From assembly GCA_013360945.1 (NCBI GenBank), contig JABWAQ010000002.1, positions 1 through 64,000 on the forward strand: DNA of 64,000 nt, read 5' to 3'. Numbering within the stretch: the first letter of the stretch is position 1; the number at the start of each line of letters is the position of its first letter. The notes beneath the pieces were generated by a model. That model was given only the letters and a program-made list of their open reading frames with translations. It did no database searches and was not told where the DNA came from. This DNA comes from Candidatus Brocadia sp. (GTDB lineage: Bacteria > Planctomycetota > Brocadiia > Brocadiales > Brocadiaceae). Shown here piece after piece: positions 48,022-56,550 of the stretch. The position numbers and the translations under genes were made by a program.

Positions 48022-49209
48022 ATGACGTTATCAAGAATTGCAAGGGAGGTAAAGACATCTGCTACGCTTGCCATTACCGCCAAGGCCAAACAACTAGCGG
48101 CAAAGGGTGTTGATATCATAGGCTTTGGCGCAGGTGAGCCTGACTTCGACACGCCTGAAAACGTGAAAAATGCAGCAATCAAGGCAATCAAAGACGGCTA
48201 CACAAAATACACCCCTACCGCAGGCGCGCCGGTATTAAAAGAAGCCATCTGCGAAAAACTTTTCAAGGAAAATCACTTAAAATATAATTCCTCACAGATT
48301 ATTGTATCAGCCGGAGCAAAACAGGCTATTCTGAATATTGTGCTCGTTTTATGTGATACCGGAGACGAAGCCATCATTCCAACTCCCTATTGGGTAAGTT
48401 ATTCCGAAATGGTGATCATGGCAGGCGCAACCCCCGTATTTCTAAAGACCTCAGACAAGGAACATTTCAAAATTAGCAAAGAGTCCCTCGCAGGGGTTAT
48501 CACACCAAGATCTAAATTACTTTTCATAAACAGCCCCGGCAATCCGACAGGTATGGTTTATACAGAAAAAGAACTCAGGGAAATCGTGTGCTTTGCCGTA
48601 GAAAAGGGGCTTTACGTCATCTCCGATGAAATTTACGAAAAGATATTGTACGACGGCGCCCGGCATTTTAGCCCGGCATCTTTTCATGAGGAATGTTATA
48701 AAAAGGTTATTACGGTAAATGGTTTTTCAAAGGTATATTCCATGACCGGCTGGCGTTTAGGTTATGCCGCAGGTCCCGAAGAAATCATTAAGGCAGCAAC
48801 TAACATACAGGACCATACAACTTCTGGTGCCAATTCCATCACACAATTAGCAGGTGTAGAGGCGCTTAAGGGCAATCAGGATTCTGTAGGAATGATGGTG
48901 CGTGAATTTGATAGACGAAGAAGGTATACCGTTGAGCGGCTCAATACCATAAAGGGTGTATCGTGTTTACTCCCGCAAGGGGCCTTTTATGCCTTCCCTA
49001 ACGTGTCTGATCTGTACAAAAAGAGGATTGGCGGACAGTCAGTCACGAACTCCTTTGATTTAGTAAACCTGTTACTCGAAAAGGCACATGTCGCCTTTGT
49101 ACCCGGAGCCCCTTTTGGGTCTGACGAGCACATCAGGATTTCCTATGCTACCTCTATGGCAAATATTGAAAAAGGGCTTGATCGGTTTGAGAAGTTTTTG
49201 AGCTGCTAG
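48022..49209 (+). CDS. Class I/II aminotransferase, aspartate aminotransferase type (AspB)
   Basis: A 395-residue PLP enzyme of the Ib subgroup. Visible are GFGAGEPDFDTPE near the N-terminus, SAGAKQAI, PTPYWVSY, NSPGNPTGMVYTEKEL, ISDEIYE (PLP-binding Asp/Tyr), and the Schiff-base Lys in NGFSKVYSMTGWRLGY. Arg in IRISYA should bind the substrate carboxylate. It transfers the amino group between aspartate (or prephenate/other amino acids) and 2-oxoglutarate. A GGAG ribosome site lies upstream of the ATG at 48022. It is a separate unit from glcD, 140 nt away. Confidence 0.9.
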   Translation: MTLSRIAREVKTSATLAITAKAKQLAAKGVDIIGFGAGEPDFDTPENVKNAAIKAIKDGYTKYTPTAGAPVLKEAICEKLFKENHLKYNSSQIIVSAGAKQAILNIVLVLCDTGDEAIIPTPYWVSYSEMVIMAGATPVFLKTSDKEHFKISKESLAGVITPRSKLLFINSPGNPTGMVYTEKELREIVCFAVEKGLYVISDEIYEKILYDGARHFSPASFHEECYKKVITVNGFSKVYSMTGWRLGYAAGPEEIIKAATNIQDHTTSGANSITQLAGVEALKGNQDSVGMMVREFDRRRRYTVERLNTIKGVSCLLPQGAFYAFPNVSDLYKKRIGGQSVTNSFDLVNLLLEKAHVAFVPGAPFGSDEHIRISYATSMANIEKGLDRFEKFLSC

Positions 49210-49298
49210 CCGTTGTTTTAGTGCGGTACAGCCATAATCCGGATGCTATCCAAAAGAATCCTGAATAAGGTCAAGGAATAAAGATTTTTTGGTTGGAT

Positions 49299-50036
49299 TC
49301 ATTTCTTTCCTTCACCCCTGACAATCAAGGTGGCGCCGATGATAGTTCCCTGATCGTCAAATATCTTTGTCATCCTGGCGCTTGTGGATAAAGGGTGCTG
49401 TGTGTTTGAGGGCAATATCTGGAAGTCAATGGTTTTTTCCTGGTTATTCAGGAGTGTTTCCAGTGGCAGAGATAAGTTCATGCGCGACAGGTGCGCAAGG
49501 AGATCCATGTCTTTCGCGTCTGTTTCGTGAATATCCAAAAGTTCCTGTGCTGTCCGGTTCATATGCTTAATCTTCCATTGACTATCGGCAACAACCACAC
49601 CATCCGACAGGCCGGATAAGATTGTATCCAATACCGTTGTCTCATCCTTTTTTACCGCTGGTTGTCTCATACGGAGCAGTGCTTTTATCCTGGCAAGGAG
49701 TTCTGCTTTATTGAAGGGTTTACTGATAAAGTCGTCAGCCCCCGCTTCAATGCCCTTAATCCGATCATCCATCTCGTGCAAGGCGGTAATCATTACGATA
49801 GGTATGTTTTTCGTCATGGCATCAGCACGGAGTTTCTTGCACACCTCATATCCGGTTAGCTTGGGCATCATAATATCTAGTAATATCAAATCGGGGGTTT
49901 CCGTTTTTGCTTTTATCAATGCTTCCTCACCGTCATACGCTTCAATCACGTCGTAATCAGAGGATGTCAGGATCACCCGCAGCAATTTCACGTTTTGCTT
50001 GATATCGTCAGCCACCAATATTTTAGCCTTGTTCAT
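49299..50036 (-). CDS. Response regulator with REC and PAS domains
   Basis: A 245-residue protein. Residues 1-120 are a receiver domain with the acidic pocket ADD, the phospho-Asp in LILLDIMMP, a Thr in VMITA and the Lys in FISKPF. Residues about 130-245 form a PAS domain (GVVVADSQWKIKHMNRTAQELL). No output domain follows, so it probably relays the signal or docks a kinase. It is downstream of the hybrid kinase and another receiver protein on the same strand; a 265-bp repeat cassette lies between the two regulator genes. Confidence 0.85.
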   Translation of the reverse strand: MNKAKILVADDIKQNVKLLRVILTSSDYDVIEAYDGEEALIKAKTETPDLILLDIMMPKLTGYEVCKKLRADAMTKNIPIVMITALHEMDDRIKGIEAGADDFISKPFNKAELLARIKALLRMRQPAVKKDETTVLDTILSGLSDGVVVADSQWKIKHMNRTAQELLDIHETDAKDMDLLAHLSRMNLSLPLETLLNNQEKTIDFQILPSNTQHPLSTSARMTKIFDDQGTIIGATLIVRGEGKK

Positions 50037-50065
50037 ATCTTTTCTATCTGTTTTTATAATAGTCT

Positions 50066-50330
50066 ACCGCAAAGGCGCAAAGAAAGCAAAGTTTAAAGAC
50101 CATTGACAATTCTCTTTATTCCGTCTTTTAGAAGTGGGACATGAAAATTAATCAATATTCCTGATTTTAAATTTGTCAACTTTAAATATGTCAAGATTTG
50201 TGCTTCATGAATTGGCTCAATCTGGTCAACCGCCTTTAATTCTAACATTACCATCCCTCCAACAACTACATCCAGTCGATATCCACCGTCCATTTTTCCC
50301 ATTTTATGTCTTTCTTTGCGTCTTTGCGGT
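50066..50330. mobile_element. Inverted-repeat cassette carrying a GxxExxY fragment
   Basis: ACCGCAAAGGCGCAAAGAAA+G at 50066-50086 and CTTTCTTTGCGTCTTTGCGG+T at 50310-50330 are inverted copies matching at 20 of 21 positions. They enclose a single short reading frame. The 265-bp unit lies between two regulator genes that would otherwise be adjacent, so it looks like an inserted cassette. No transposase or clear target duplication was seen. Confidence 0.65.
50093..50302 (-). pseudogene. GxxExxY protein, truncated
   Basis: A 69-codon frame encoding GGYRLDVVVGGMVMLELKAV, then DQIEPIHEAQILTYLKLTNL and SGILINFHVPLLKDGIKRIV: the C-terminal two-thirds of the GxxExxY family (about 125 residues when intact). 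The N-terminal part with the name-giving motif is missing. The Asp and the ELK of a PDDEXK-like site remain. It lies wholly inside the inverted-repeat cassette. Confidence 0.8.
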
Positions 50331-50336
50331 GAATGA

Positions 50337-50711
50337 CTACTCTTTTTTAATGTATTTTTCTATAATAAGCGGTAGTTCCTGCGTATTGACGGGCTTGCTG
50401 ACATAAGCATCACAACCCGTATCTAAAATTTTTTGTTCGTCTCCCTTCATGGCATAAGCGGTTACAGCAATGATGGGGATGTCTTTTGTAGTAGTATCTG
50501 CCTTGATTTGTTTCACCAGGGTCAGGCCGTCTATTCCCGGGAGTTGGATATCCATGAGGATAATATCGGGCTTCTGATTCTTTAAAATATTTAACGCCTC
50601 CTCGCCAGTGGTTGCCTCGATTACCGCGTACCCCTTCGCCTTGAGTACTACGCGCACGAGTTTTCTGTTTTTTTCATTGTCTTCAACAACCATTACATTT
50701 TTGCAGGTCAT
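50337..50711 (-). CDS. Single-domain response regulator (CheY/DivK-like)
   Basis: A 124-residue stand-alone receiver. It has VVEDNEKNRKLVR (acidic pocket), the phospho-Asp in IILMDIQLPGIDG, Thr in IIAVTAYAM and the Lys in AYVSKPVNT. DivK-like regulators lacking an output domain act in phosphorelays. It is encoded 86 nt after the hybrid histidine kinase on the same strand, so it is a likely partner of that kinase. Confidence 0.9.
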   Translation of the reverse strand: MTCKNVMVVEDNEKNRKLVRVVLKAKGYAVIEATTGEEALNILKNQKPDIILMDIQLPGIDGLTLVKQIKADTTTKDIPIIAVTAYAMKGDEQKILDTGCDAYVSKPVNTQELPLIIEKYIKKE

Positions 50712-50797
50712 AGATTTTCCTTAACGAGATTTGAATTTGTTTAGGATTTCGATGCCGGAATTTAGAATTTATCATACTCTCGCGCATAGTTTGTTTT

Positions 50798-53224
50798 TCA
50801 TACAGGGTCTTTTTTAACATGTAACCGTTCTATCTTTTTAATTGTCGCAAGAAGGTCTTCCTTTGTGTGGCTGCTCTTTTGAACAATAGCTAAAATATTG
50901 CCATTTAATACCTTTTTGTCTTCCGGTGTAATCTCCTTTGCGGAACAGATAATGATGGGAATTCTCTTTGCCGTTGGATGAACCCTAAGCTTCTCTACCA
51001 CGTCAAAACCACTGACATCGGGCATCATAAGGTCGAGTATCATGATATCCGGGATACTATTAACGGCGAGGTTGATCCCTGCATTACCGCTGTATGCCTT
51101 AAGCACCTCAAAACCTGCATTTTCAAGTATAGCACTCATATGCTTGACGGCCTTTTCGTCATCGTCCACGACTAATATTTTCAGAGGTTTACCCTCAATT
51201 CTTTCCGTAGGAATGCAGGCAGTTACCGTATTAATGAGTTTTTCCCTGTCGATGGGTTTCATTAAATATTCTGCCGCGCCCAGGCTGAAACCGAGTTCTT
51301 TGTTATCTACAATTGAGACAATAATTACGGGTATATCTGCCGTATCCCGGTTGTTTTTCAGTTCGGAAAGGACGTCCCATCCGTCTTTCTTCGGCAACAT
51401 AATATCCAGAGTAATCAAAAACGGATGAAATTCCTTCGCTTTTTTAATTGCATCTTCGCCGTCGATGGCAGTAATGGCGTTATAACCGGCATTCGTTAAA
51501 TACAGGGTGAGAAGATTAGCGGCCATACGATCATCTTCAACGATCAAAACAGTTTTCGCCCCCTCTGTTCTCGTGGGCACTATACGATGAGGCCTGGCCT
51601 CGGCTTCTTTCGGTTTTATTGTTCTGGGCGTGGCCTTTAAGGGTAATGCAAAACAAAATACACTTCCCCTTCCGTACTCACTTTCAAACCAGATTTTTCC
51701 CCCATGCATCTCGACAATCCTCTTGGTCAGTGCAAGCCCTAGCCCCGTTCCCTCATATTTTCGCGCAAAAGAACTATCCGCCTGCCAGAATTCCTTAAAG
51801 ACCTTTTGCTGGTCTTCCGATTTCATCCCAATCCCGGTGTCAGACACCGACACCTGTAACGCATCATCCACAATGCCAGCCTCTAAAGTAATCTTCCCAT
51901 TCTCCGGAGTAAATTTTATGGCATTCGACAACAAGTTATATAAGATTTGTTTGAATTTGACCCGATCCGCTTCGATGTACTTCACATCCGTCAGGATTAC
52001 TGTTTTTAGTTCCAGATGTTTTTTACTCGCAAGTCCTTTTAGTATGGTATACACATCCTCAACGGCCTCTGGCACAAGAAAGACTTCATACTGAAGTTCC
52101 AATTTGCCTGCCTCAATCTTAGACAAATCCAATATATCATTGATCATCTGGAGGAGATGGACACCACTGCTGTGTATATCATTGACAAAGTCCGTCTGTT
52201 CATCATTCAGTTCGCCGGAAATCTTGTCCCTGAGCACCTCTGCAAAGCCGATTATAGCGTTGAGCGGCGTACGCAGTTCATGCGACATATTGGCAAGAAA
52301 TTCCGATTTCATTTTATTCGCTCGTTCCAGGGCCAAAACGGCCTGCTGCAAATGCGCGGTCTTTTCGGCAATGCGTTGCTCCAGCGTGGCATACGTAGAT
52401 TGCAATTTGGTAGACATATCATTGAATGCCCTGCCCAATTGCCCCACTTCATCCTTGGACAATATGTCCACCTTCGTTGTAAGGTCCCCCGTCTTTGTAA
52501 TAGCAGCCACGGCTGAGGTTAACCTCTCAATCGGTCTCATAAATTTTCCCGTGGTCAGGAAAACAATAGTCACAATGAGCAGGATACTGATAGCGCCGAC
52601 GGTAACAAAAAACACAATGTTTGCAGCGAATCGTTGTTCTGCGATCTCTTTAGGAATAATAACACTGATTGCCCCACGTAATTCACCTAGTTTATAATCA
52701 TAGCCTGCGTCATAATTTTTTTGTATAAATTCCGGAGCTTTTTCCTTTGGTCCGTGGCAAAGGAGACAATCCTCTTTTATGTATAAGGCATACAGATAAC
52801 GTTCAACCCGTTTCCCGTCTATGATATCGTCATCGAAATATTCATGAAGGCTGGGATCTTTCTCCATTTTTCTGAGTATCTTTTCCTCAAAGGTATCAGG
52901 TTTGTTGAATAAATTCCGATATATCATACTGGTTTGTTTAATAATATAACCGGTCTTTTCTCCAAATTTTAACCCAATAGCGTGGCCTGCAACAGCAGGA
53001 ATAAAAAACCTTGTCTGTTCTGTAATCCCGATTTTGGATGTTTGCAGGGCGTAAGCAAGATAGTTCCTCGTGGTTTCTAATTCTGCAGCAATCAACCTGG
53101 CCTCTTCCCGAACCTCATTGATAAATTGCTGACGCGCACGTTTATAAATTGAAAAGGCAATCACGCCGTTTAAAGTGAGCAGCAAAACGGCCAATAGTAT
53201 TACGAGTTTGTGTCTAATCTTCAT
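50798..53224 (-). CDS. Hybrid histidine kinase with c-heme-type sensor (DUF3365), HAMP and two REC domains
   Basis: An 808-residue membrane sensor. TM1 at residues 8-27 precedes a periplasmic DUF3365/Tll0287-like domain with a single CxxCH heme motif, C153-x2-C156-H157 (CLLCHG), then TM2 near 205-228. HAMP follows, then a HisKA dimerisation helix with the phospho-His in SHELRTPLNAIIGF and a HATPase_c with DTGIGM and GTGLGLAL. Two receiver domains complete it: REC1 with LITLDIMLPKKDG and REC2 with IMILDLMMPDVSG. The heme suggests sensing of redox state, oxygen or nitric oxide, which would suit an anammox cell (inference). It is the head of a three-gene run with the two regulators. Confidence 0.88.
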   Translation of the reverse strand: MKIRHKLVILLAVLLLTLNGVIAFSIYKRARQQFINEVREEARLIAAELETTRNYLAYALQTSKIGITEQTRFFIPAVAGHAIGLKFGEKTGYIIKQTSMIYRNLFNKPDTFEEKILRKMEKDPSLHEYFDDDIIDGKRVERYLYALYIKEDCLLCHGPKEKAPEFIQKNYDAGYDYKLGELRGAISVIIPKEIAEQRFAANIVFFVTVGAISILLIVTIVFLTTGKFMRPIERLTSAVAAITKTGDLTTKVDILSKDEVGQLGRAFNDMSTKLQSTYATLEQRIAEKTAHLQQAVLALERANKMKSEFLANMSHELRTPLNAIIGFAEVLRDKISGELNDEQTDFVNDIHSSGVHLLQMINDILDLSKIEAGKLELQYEVFLVPEAVEDVYTILKGLASKKHLELKTVILTDVKYIEADRVKFKQILYNLLSNAIKFTPENGKITLEAGIVDDALQVSVSDTGIGMKSEDQQKVFKEFWQADSSFARKYEGTGLGLALTKRIVEMHGGKIWFESEYGRGSVFCFALPLKATPRTIKPKEAEARPHRIVPTRTEGAKTVLIVEDDRMAANLLTLYLTNAGYNAITAIDGEDAIKKAKEFHPFLITLDIMLPKKDGWDVLSELKNNRDTADIPVIIVSIVDNKELGFSLGAAEYLMKPIDREKLINTVTACIPTERIEGKPLKILVVDDDEKAVKHMSAILENAGFEVLKAYSGNAGINLAVNSIPDIMILDLMMPDVSGFDVVEKLRVHPTAKRIPIIICSAKEITPEDKKVLNGNILAIVQKSSHTKEDLLATIKKIERLHVKKDPV

Positions 53225-53287
53225 TTACGTTCCTTATTTTAACAATATCAATACCCTGTGTCCAATTCTTTAATTACATGTTGGCAA

Positions 53288-53584
53288 CGTTCACGAAAAT
53301 AATGGTCACGACATCGTTCAGTAAACGATCTTTGAAAATCGAATAGCCACAGCCTGCTTTATAATGGACACTTAAATTTTTTAGGAGGTGTTCATGGCGA
53401 AGAAGATTCGGAAAGAACGGGCAAATGCAGTACAGAGAATCTCGATGGGTAATCTCCTGAGAGCATTTGTGGCTCACTGGGAAAAACAACACGATGGTTG
53501 TATAAATGGGTGTCACGGCATCTTGATATTACCGGGTTTCTGCGTTTTTACTGAACAATGTCGTGACCATTATTTTCGTGAACG
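53288..53584. mobile_element. 297-bp element with 38-bp terminal inverted repeats (MITE-like)
   Basis: The left end, 53288-53325 (CGTTCACGAAAATAATGGTC...), and the right end, 53547-53584, are reverse complements at 37 of 38 positions. Between them is one short frame with an excellent ribosome site. Such a compact TIR structure without a transposase is typical of a non-autonomous element. Flanking bases show no obvious target-site duplication. Confidence 0.8.
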
Positions 53585-53609
53585 ATATCCTGAGCATTGT
53601 CACAGGTAA
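53394..53609 (+). CDS. Short ORF inside the inverted-repeat element
   Basis: A 71-codon frame starting at ATG 53394, 6 nt after a perfect TTAGGAGGTG. It begins basic (MAKKIRKERANAVQRISMGN) and continues LLRAFVAHWEKQHDGC; the last third is translated from the right terminal repeat and runs just past it. The basic N-terminus could be the first part of a transposase now lost, or a recombined fragment. Function unknown; it may be translated, but its C-terminus is an accident of the repeat. Confidence 0.45.
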   Translation: MAKKIRKERANAVQRISMGNLLRAFVAHWEKQHDGCINGCHGILILPGFCVFTEQCRDHYFRERYPEHCHR

Positions 53610-54045
53610 AGTTGAGATTAACGGTGTTCAATGCTTTAACGTTAAGGAATTTCAAACACCCCCCCATAATCCCCCCGTTTACGGGGGGAAACAGGGGGGG
53701 GTAAGTCGCCGAAGGCCTAATTAAACGATGTTATGATGGTAACCACCTGGTAACTATTCAGCGAAAACTGACAGAGAACATTTTCTTTGAATAGTTAAAA
53801 GCCAATAGGGAAAATGGACAGGCCGGAAAATCCCGGAGGATGACAGATTATAGGAAAAAACACATCTCAATATTTAGCCCCGCAGGGGTGAAATAACGTG
53901 AGAATAAACGATACCACGCCATCCCACGGGGTTAATCGTAATTGCATGACAGTATGCTCTAGTCATACCGTCCCTTCGGGATTACAGAATTACCATGTTG
54001 TTCAACCGTAATGATTGTGGGAGGAAGTGCGCTGAATAATCACCT
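53585..54045. other. Repeat-rich intergenic region
   Basis: No gene. It holds a very G/C-runs hairpin, CCCCCCGT/TT/ACGGGGGG (53671-53688) within CACCCCCCCATAAT...AGGGGGGGG, a TAGCCCCGCAGGGGTGAAAT unit near 53877, and CGTCCCTTCGGGATTACAG near 53968. These match small palindromic repeats common in environmental bacteria. Confidence 0.6.
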
Positions 54046-56373
54046 TTAAGAAGTCTCTACCTTAATTGCTCCTAACGGACAGCACTTTTCAAATCCTGGC
54101 TCAACATCCCAGCCTGCCGCCCTTTCCGCAATAATCTTTGCCTTGTCGTCAATCACGTCTATAACTCCCTTTGTGTTCTCAACACAAATCCCGCAGCCCA
54201 CGCACTGATTCCGGTCTATACCCACGGTAATATATTCGCCATCCTTTTTTACCTTTATCCGATCAAGGTATTGGATATGTTCCTGATCTGAAATTACTCC
54301 TGAATACATCGGAGAATGTTTTTTTACCTGTCGTCGTCCTGCCCTATCATAACGGAATATCGACCGTCCACATTGTTCGCAGGTATGCAACTCCTGAAGC
54401 TTTTCAAGGTAATCCATTACCGTTTGAACTACTGTTGCGTGGCTCCAGGTCAGCGGTGAAACAGAAACAGGTTCTCCGGTGAACGGATTTATCTGTTCTG
54501 CCAGCACCCCGGAGGGCAATGCACGGGACACAGTCCACCGCAGATAATTCACTACACGTTCGAGGTCTTCGATGGACTTTGCGGTTGATACATAGTATTG
54601 TGCCAACCACATGGTACAGATTATCCATGGATTTCCCGGAATCGTATCGTCGTTTCCGATGCGCTGATACCCGTCGTTCTCATACCGGGCAATGCCTCCT
54701 ATCTTGGTTTTGACCCATAAGGCGGATTCGATTGCCTTCATCGTATTTTGTATCTTGATGTCATTGGGGTCATATACACCAAAGGCAAACATCCCGTACA
54801 GGCTGGCGTCGATTGTCGCATCGATTTCATATCCACCATCTTTCTTTGGGTAGATCATGCGCAAAAATCTCTTGTGTTCTTCGCTGTAAAGATATTGATC
54901 TATTGCTTCTTTGATCTGTGCCGCAGTCTGTCTGTATAATGCGGATTTTTCGGTGTGGTAGAAGATGTCCGAAATATTTGCGGCAGCAATCAGACCACCG
55001 TATACGGTAGCTGTTGTAAAGGATAATATGCCGCGTCTCTCCTCCCACAGATCATAGGAGGGAAGCGGCAACCCCGTTTCTTCATCCCGATAACTCACCA
55101 AAAAATCTGCCGCCTTTTCGATAAAGGAATGAAAGAGGGGACGTATTACATCCACCTTTCGATACAAATCATAGTATTGCCATATTGCACAGAGAAGCAA
55201 GGCTGTTTCATCTTCCTGGATCGGCACATGAATCTCTTCGCCCTTTACCCAGGGATGCCATGAACTGCCGAAAGAACCGTCGGGGTTGTATTTATGCAAC
55301 AAGAACCCATCCTGTACCATAACGCTTGCACAAAAATTGTATGACGTGATTTTGTTTGCACAAAAGTCAAAAAAATTCCGGCATGTAGTAGTGTAACCGG
55401 CTTTCATCAGTGCATAGGAGACCAGAGCTCCGTCTCTGGGCCACATATAACTATAGGTGTCCTTCGCAAATTGCTTAATATCCGAATCATTTGCCGCAAT
55501 GATCGCGCCTCCACTGTCTATCTGTGTCATAAGGACTAACAGGCTTCTTTTAAAAAGATCAACAACATCTGCAGGCAGATTCCCAAAATTAAATTCCTCC
55601 TTATTTACCCAATGCCGCCAGTAACTCGCTGTTCTGTCGATTATATTTTGTGGTTTATCGTGCAGAAGGATATCATTCAGGACATCAACCTCAGCATAAT
55701 TCTTACCGGCTGCAATCCAATAATAAACAACGGCTTCTCCAAGAGGCGGAATTGTCAATGAAATCCCGATGGTTGAGTCTACAGAACCCTGCGCTATGGG
55801 ATTTCCACCCAGTATCCCGTCCTCTGCGTCACGCCATGTCCCTTCAGCGCCGCGAAGTCTCTTAATTCCCGTTGCATATTCTCTCACACCCCACACATCT
55901 CCGGCAGAGCAATTTATCAAAAAATAGCGGGGACCCTTGTAGTGGATAAGGCAATTCAGCTTAGCATCGTAAAATACCGTATCACCAATCTCGTTCTCCA
56001 TAACACTAAGGTCCTGATGAAAAAAAAGGCGCACATCTCTTTCATGTTTCTTCAGATTCCGGACGATTGTCTTACGGATAAAGATGTTCTTCTCAAAATC
56101 AACAGCATCGTTGCAGGCAAGCTGAATTCCCAGCCTCTCATGAAGCGCTCGTACATCGGTTACAAGGGTTTCCTTCATATATCCTAAGACAATCTTCCAC
56201 TCCTTTGCATTGAACCATGAAAAGCCTTCGTGTGTCCATACGCCAAATCTGTTGGGATAGCCGATGGTTTGATTTTCTTTTCCCACCCGCGGGTAGTACA
56301 GATCCCTGATGTTGTAGTCAGCATCAAATGCGACCAATAATGAACCGTTCCCTACGGGGATATCTCTGGGCAT
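54046..56373 (-). CDS. GH15 glucoamylase-like protein with C-terminal ferredoxin domain
   Basis: A 775-residue fusion. The N-terminal beta-sandwich of bacterial glucoamylases (MPRDIPVGNGSLLVAFDADY) covers about residues 1-250. The alpha/alpha barrel follows, with YSYMWPRDGALVSYALMKAG, HVPIQEDETALLL, LWEERRG and PGNPWIICTMWLAQYY. The glucoamylase catalytic acids should be the Glu residues in the EDE and later LAEQINP segments. Then come a C665-x2-C668 pair and a ferredoxin-like end with C724-x2-C727-x2-C730 and C764 in CCPLGAI, enough to bind one [4Fe-4S] cluster. GH15 enzymes release glucose from glycogen or starch; the iron-sulfur tail is unusual. No signal peptide, so cytoplasmic. Confidence 0.85.
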   Translation of the reverse strand: MPRDIPVGNGSLLVAFDADYNIRDLYYPRVGKENQTIGYPNRFGVWTHEGFSWFNAKEWKIVLGYMKETLVTDVRALHERLGIQLACNDAVDFEKNIFIRKTIVRNLKKHERDVRLFFHQDLSVMENEIGDTVFYDAKLNCLIHYKGPRYFLINCSAGDVWGVREYATGIKRLRGAEGTWRDAEDGILGGNPIAQGSVDSTIGISLTIPPLGEAVVYYWIAAGKNYAEVDVLNDILLHDKPQNIIDRTASYWRHWVNKEEFNFGNLPADVVDLFKRSLLVLMTQIDSGGAIIAANDSDIKQFAKDTYSYMWPRDGALVSYALMKAGYTTTCRNFFDFCANKITSYNFCASVMVQDGFLLHKYNPDGSFGSSWHPWVKGEEIHVPIQEDETALLLCAIWQYYDLYRKVDVIRPLFHSFIEKAADFLVSYRDEETGLPLPSYDLWEERRGILSFTTATVYGGLIAAANISDIFYHTEKSALYRQTAAQIKEAIDQYLYSEEHKRFLRMIYPKKDGGYEIDATIDASLYGMFAFGVYDPNDIKIQNTMKAIESALWVKTKIGGIARYENDGYQRIGNDDTIPGNPWIICTMWLAQYYVSTAKSIEDLERVVNYLRWTVSRALPSGVLAEQINPFTGEPVSVSPLTWSHATVVQTVMDYLEKLQELHTCEQCGRSIFRYDRAGRRQVKKHSPMYSGVISDQEHIQYLDRIKVKKDGEYITVGIDRNQCVGCGICVENTKGVIDVIDDKAKIIAERAAGWDVEPGFEKCCPLGAIKVETS

Positions 56374-56550
56374 TGCTGTATTCCTTCCGTATTTTGTTTT
56401 TTAAATTTAACGCCTTCCGTGATTTTGTGGTTTAATCATCCTTGATAGAACCAAAACATTTGGCATGAATCCCTATCACAGCAAAAGGCAGCGTTAGGGT
56501 TTCCCCACCCTTTTTTACAAGTTCTTTAAATCAATGATCATACCAGGGGG

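Noticed and set aside
52104-52697. 197-codon plus-strand frame opposite the histidine kinase
   Set aside because: Serine-rich antisense shadow of the kinase gene; no motif or start signal.
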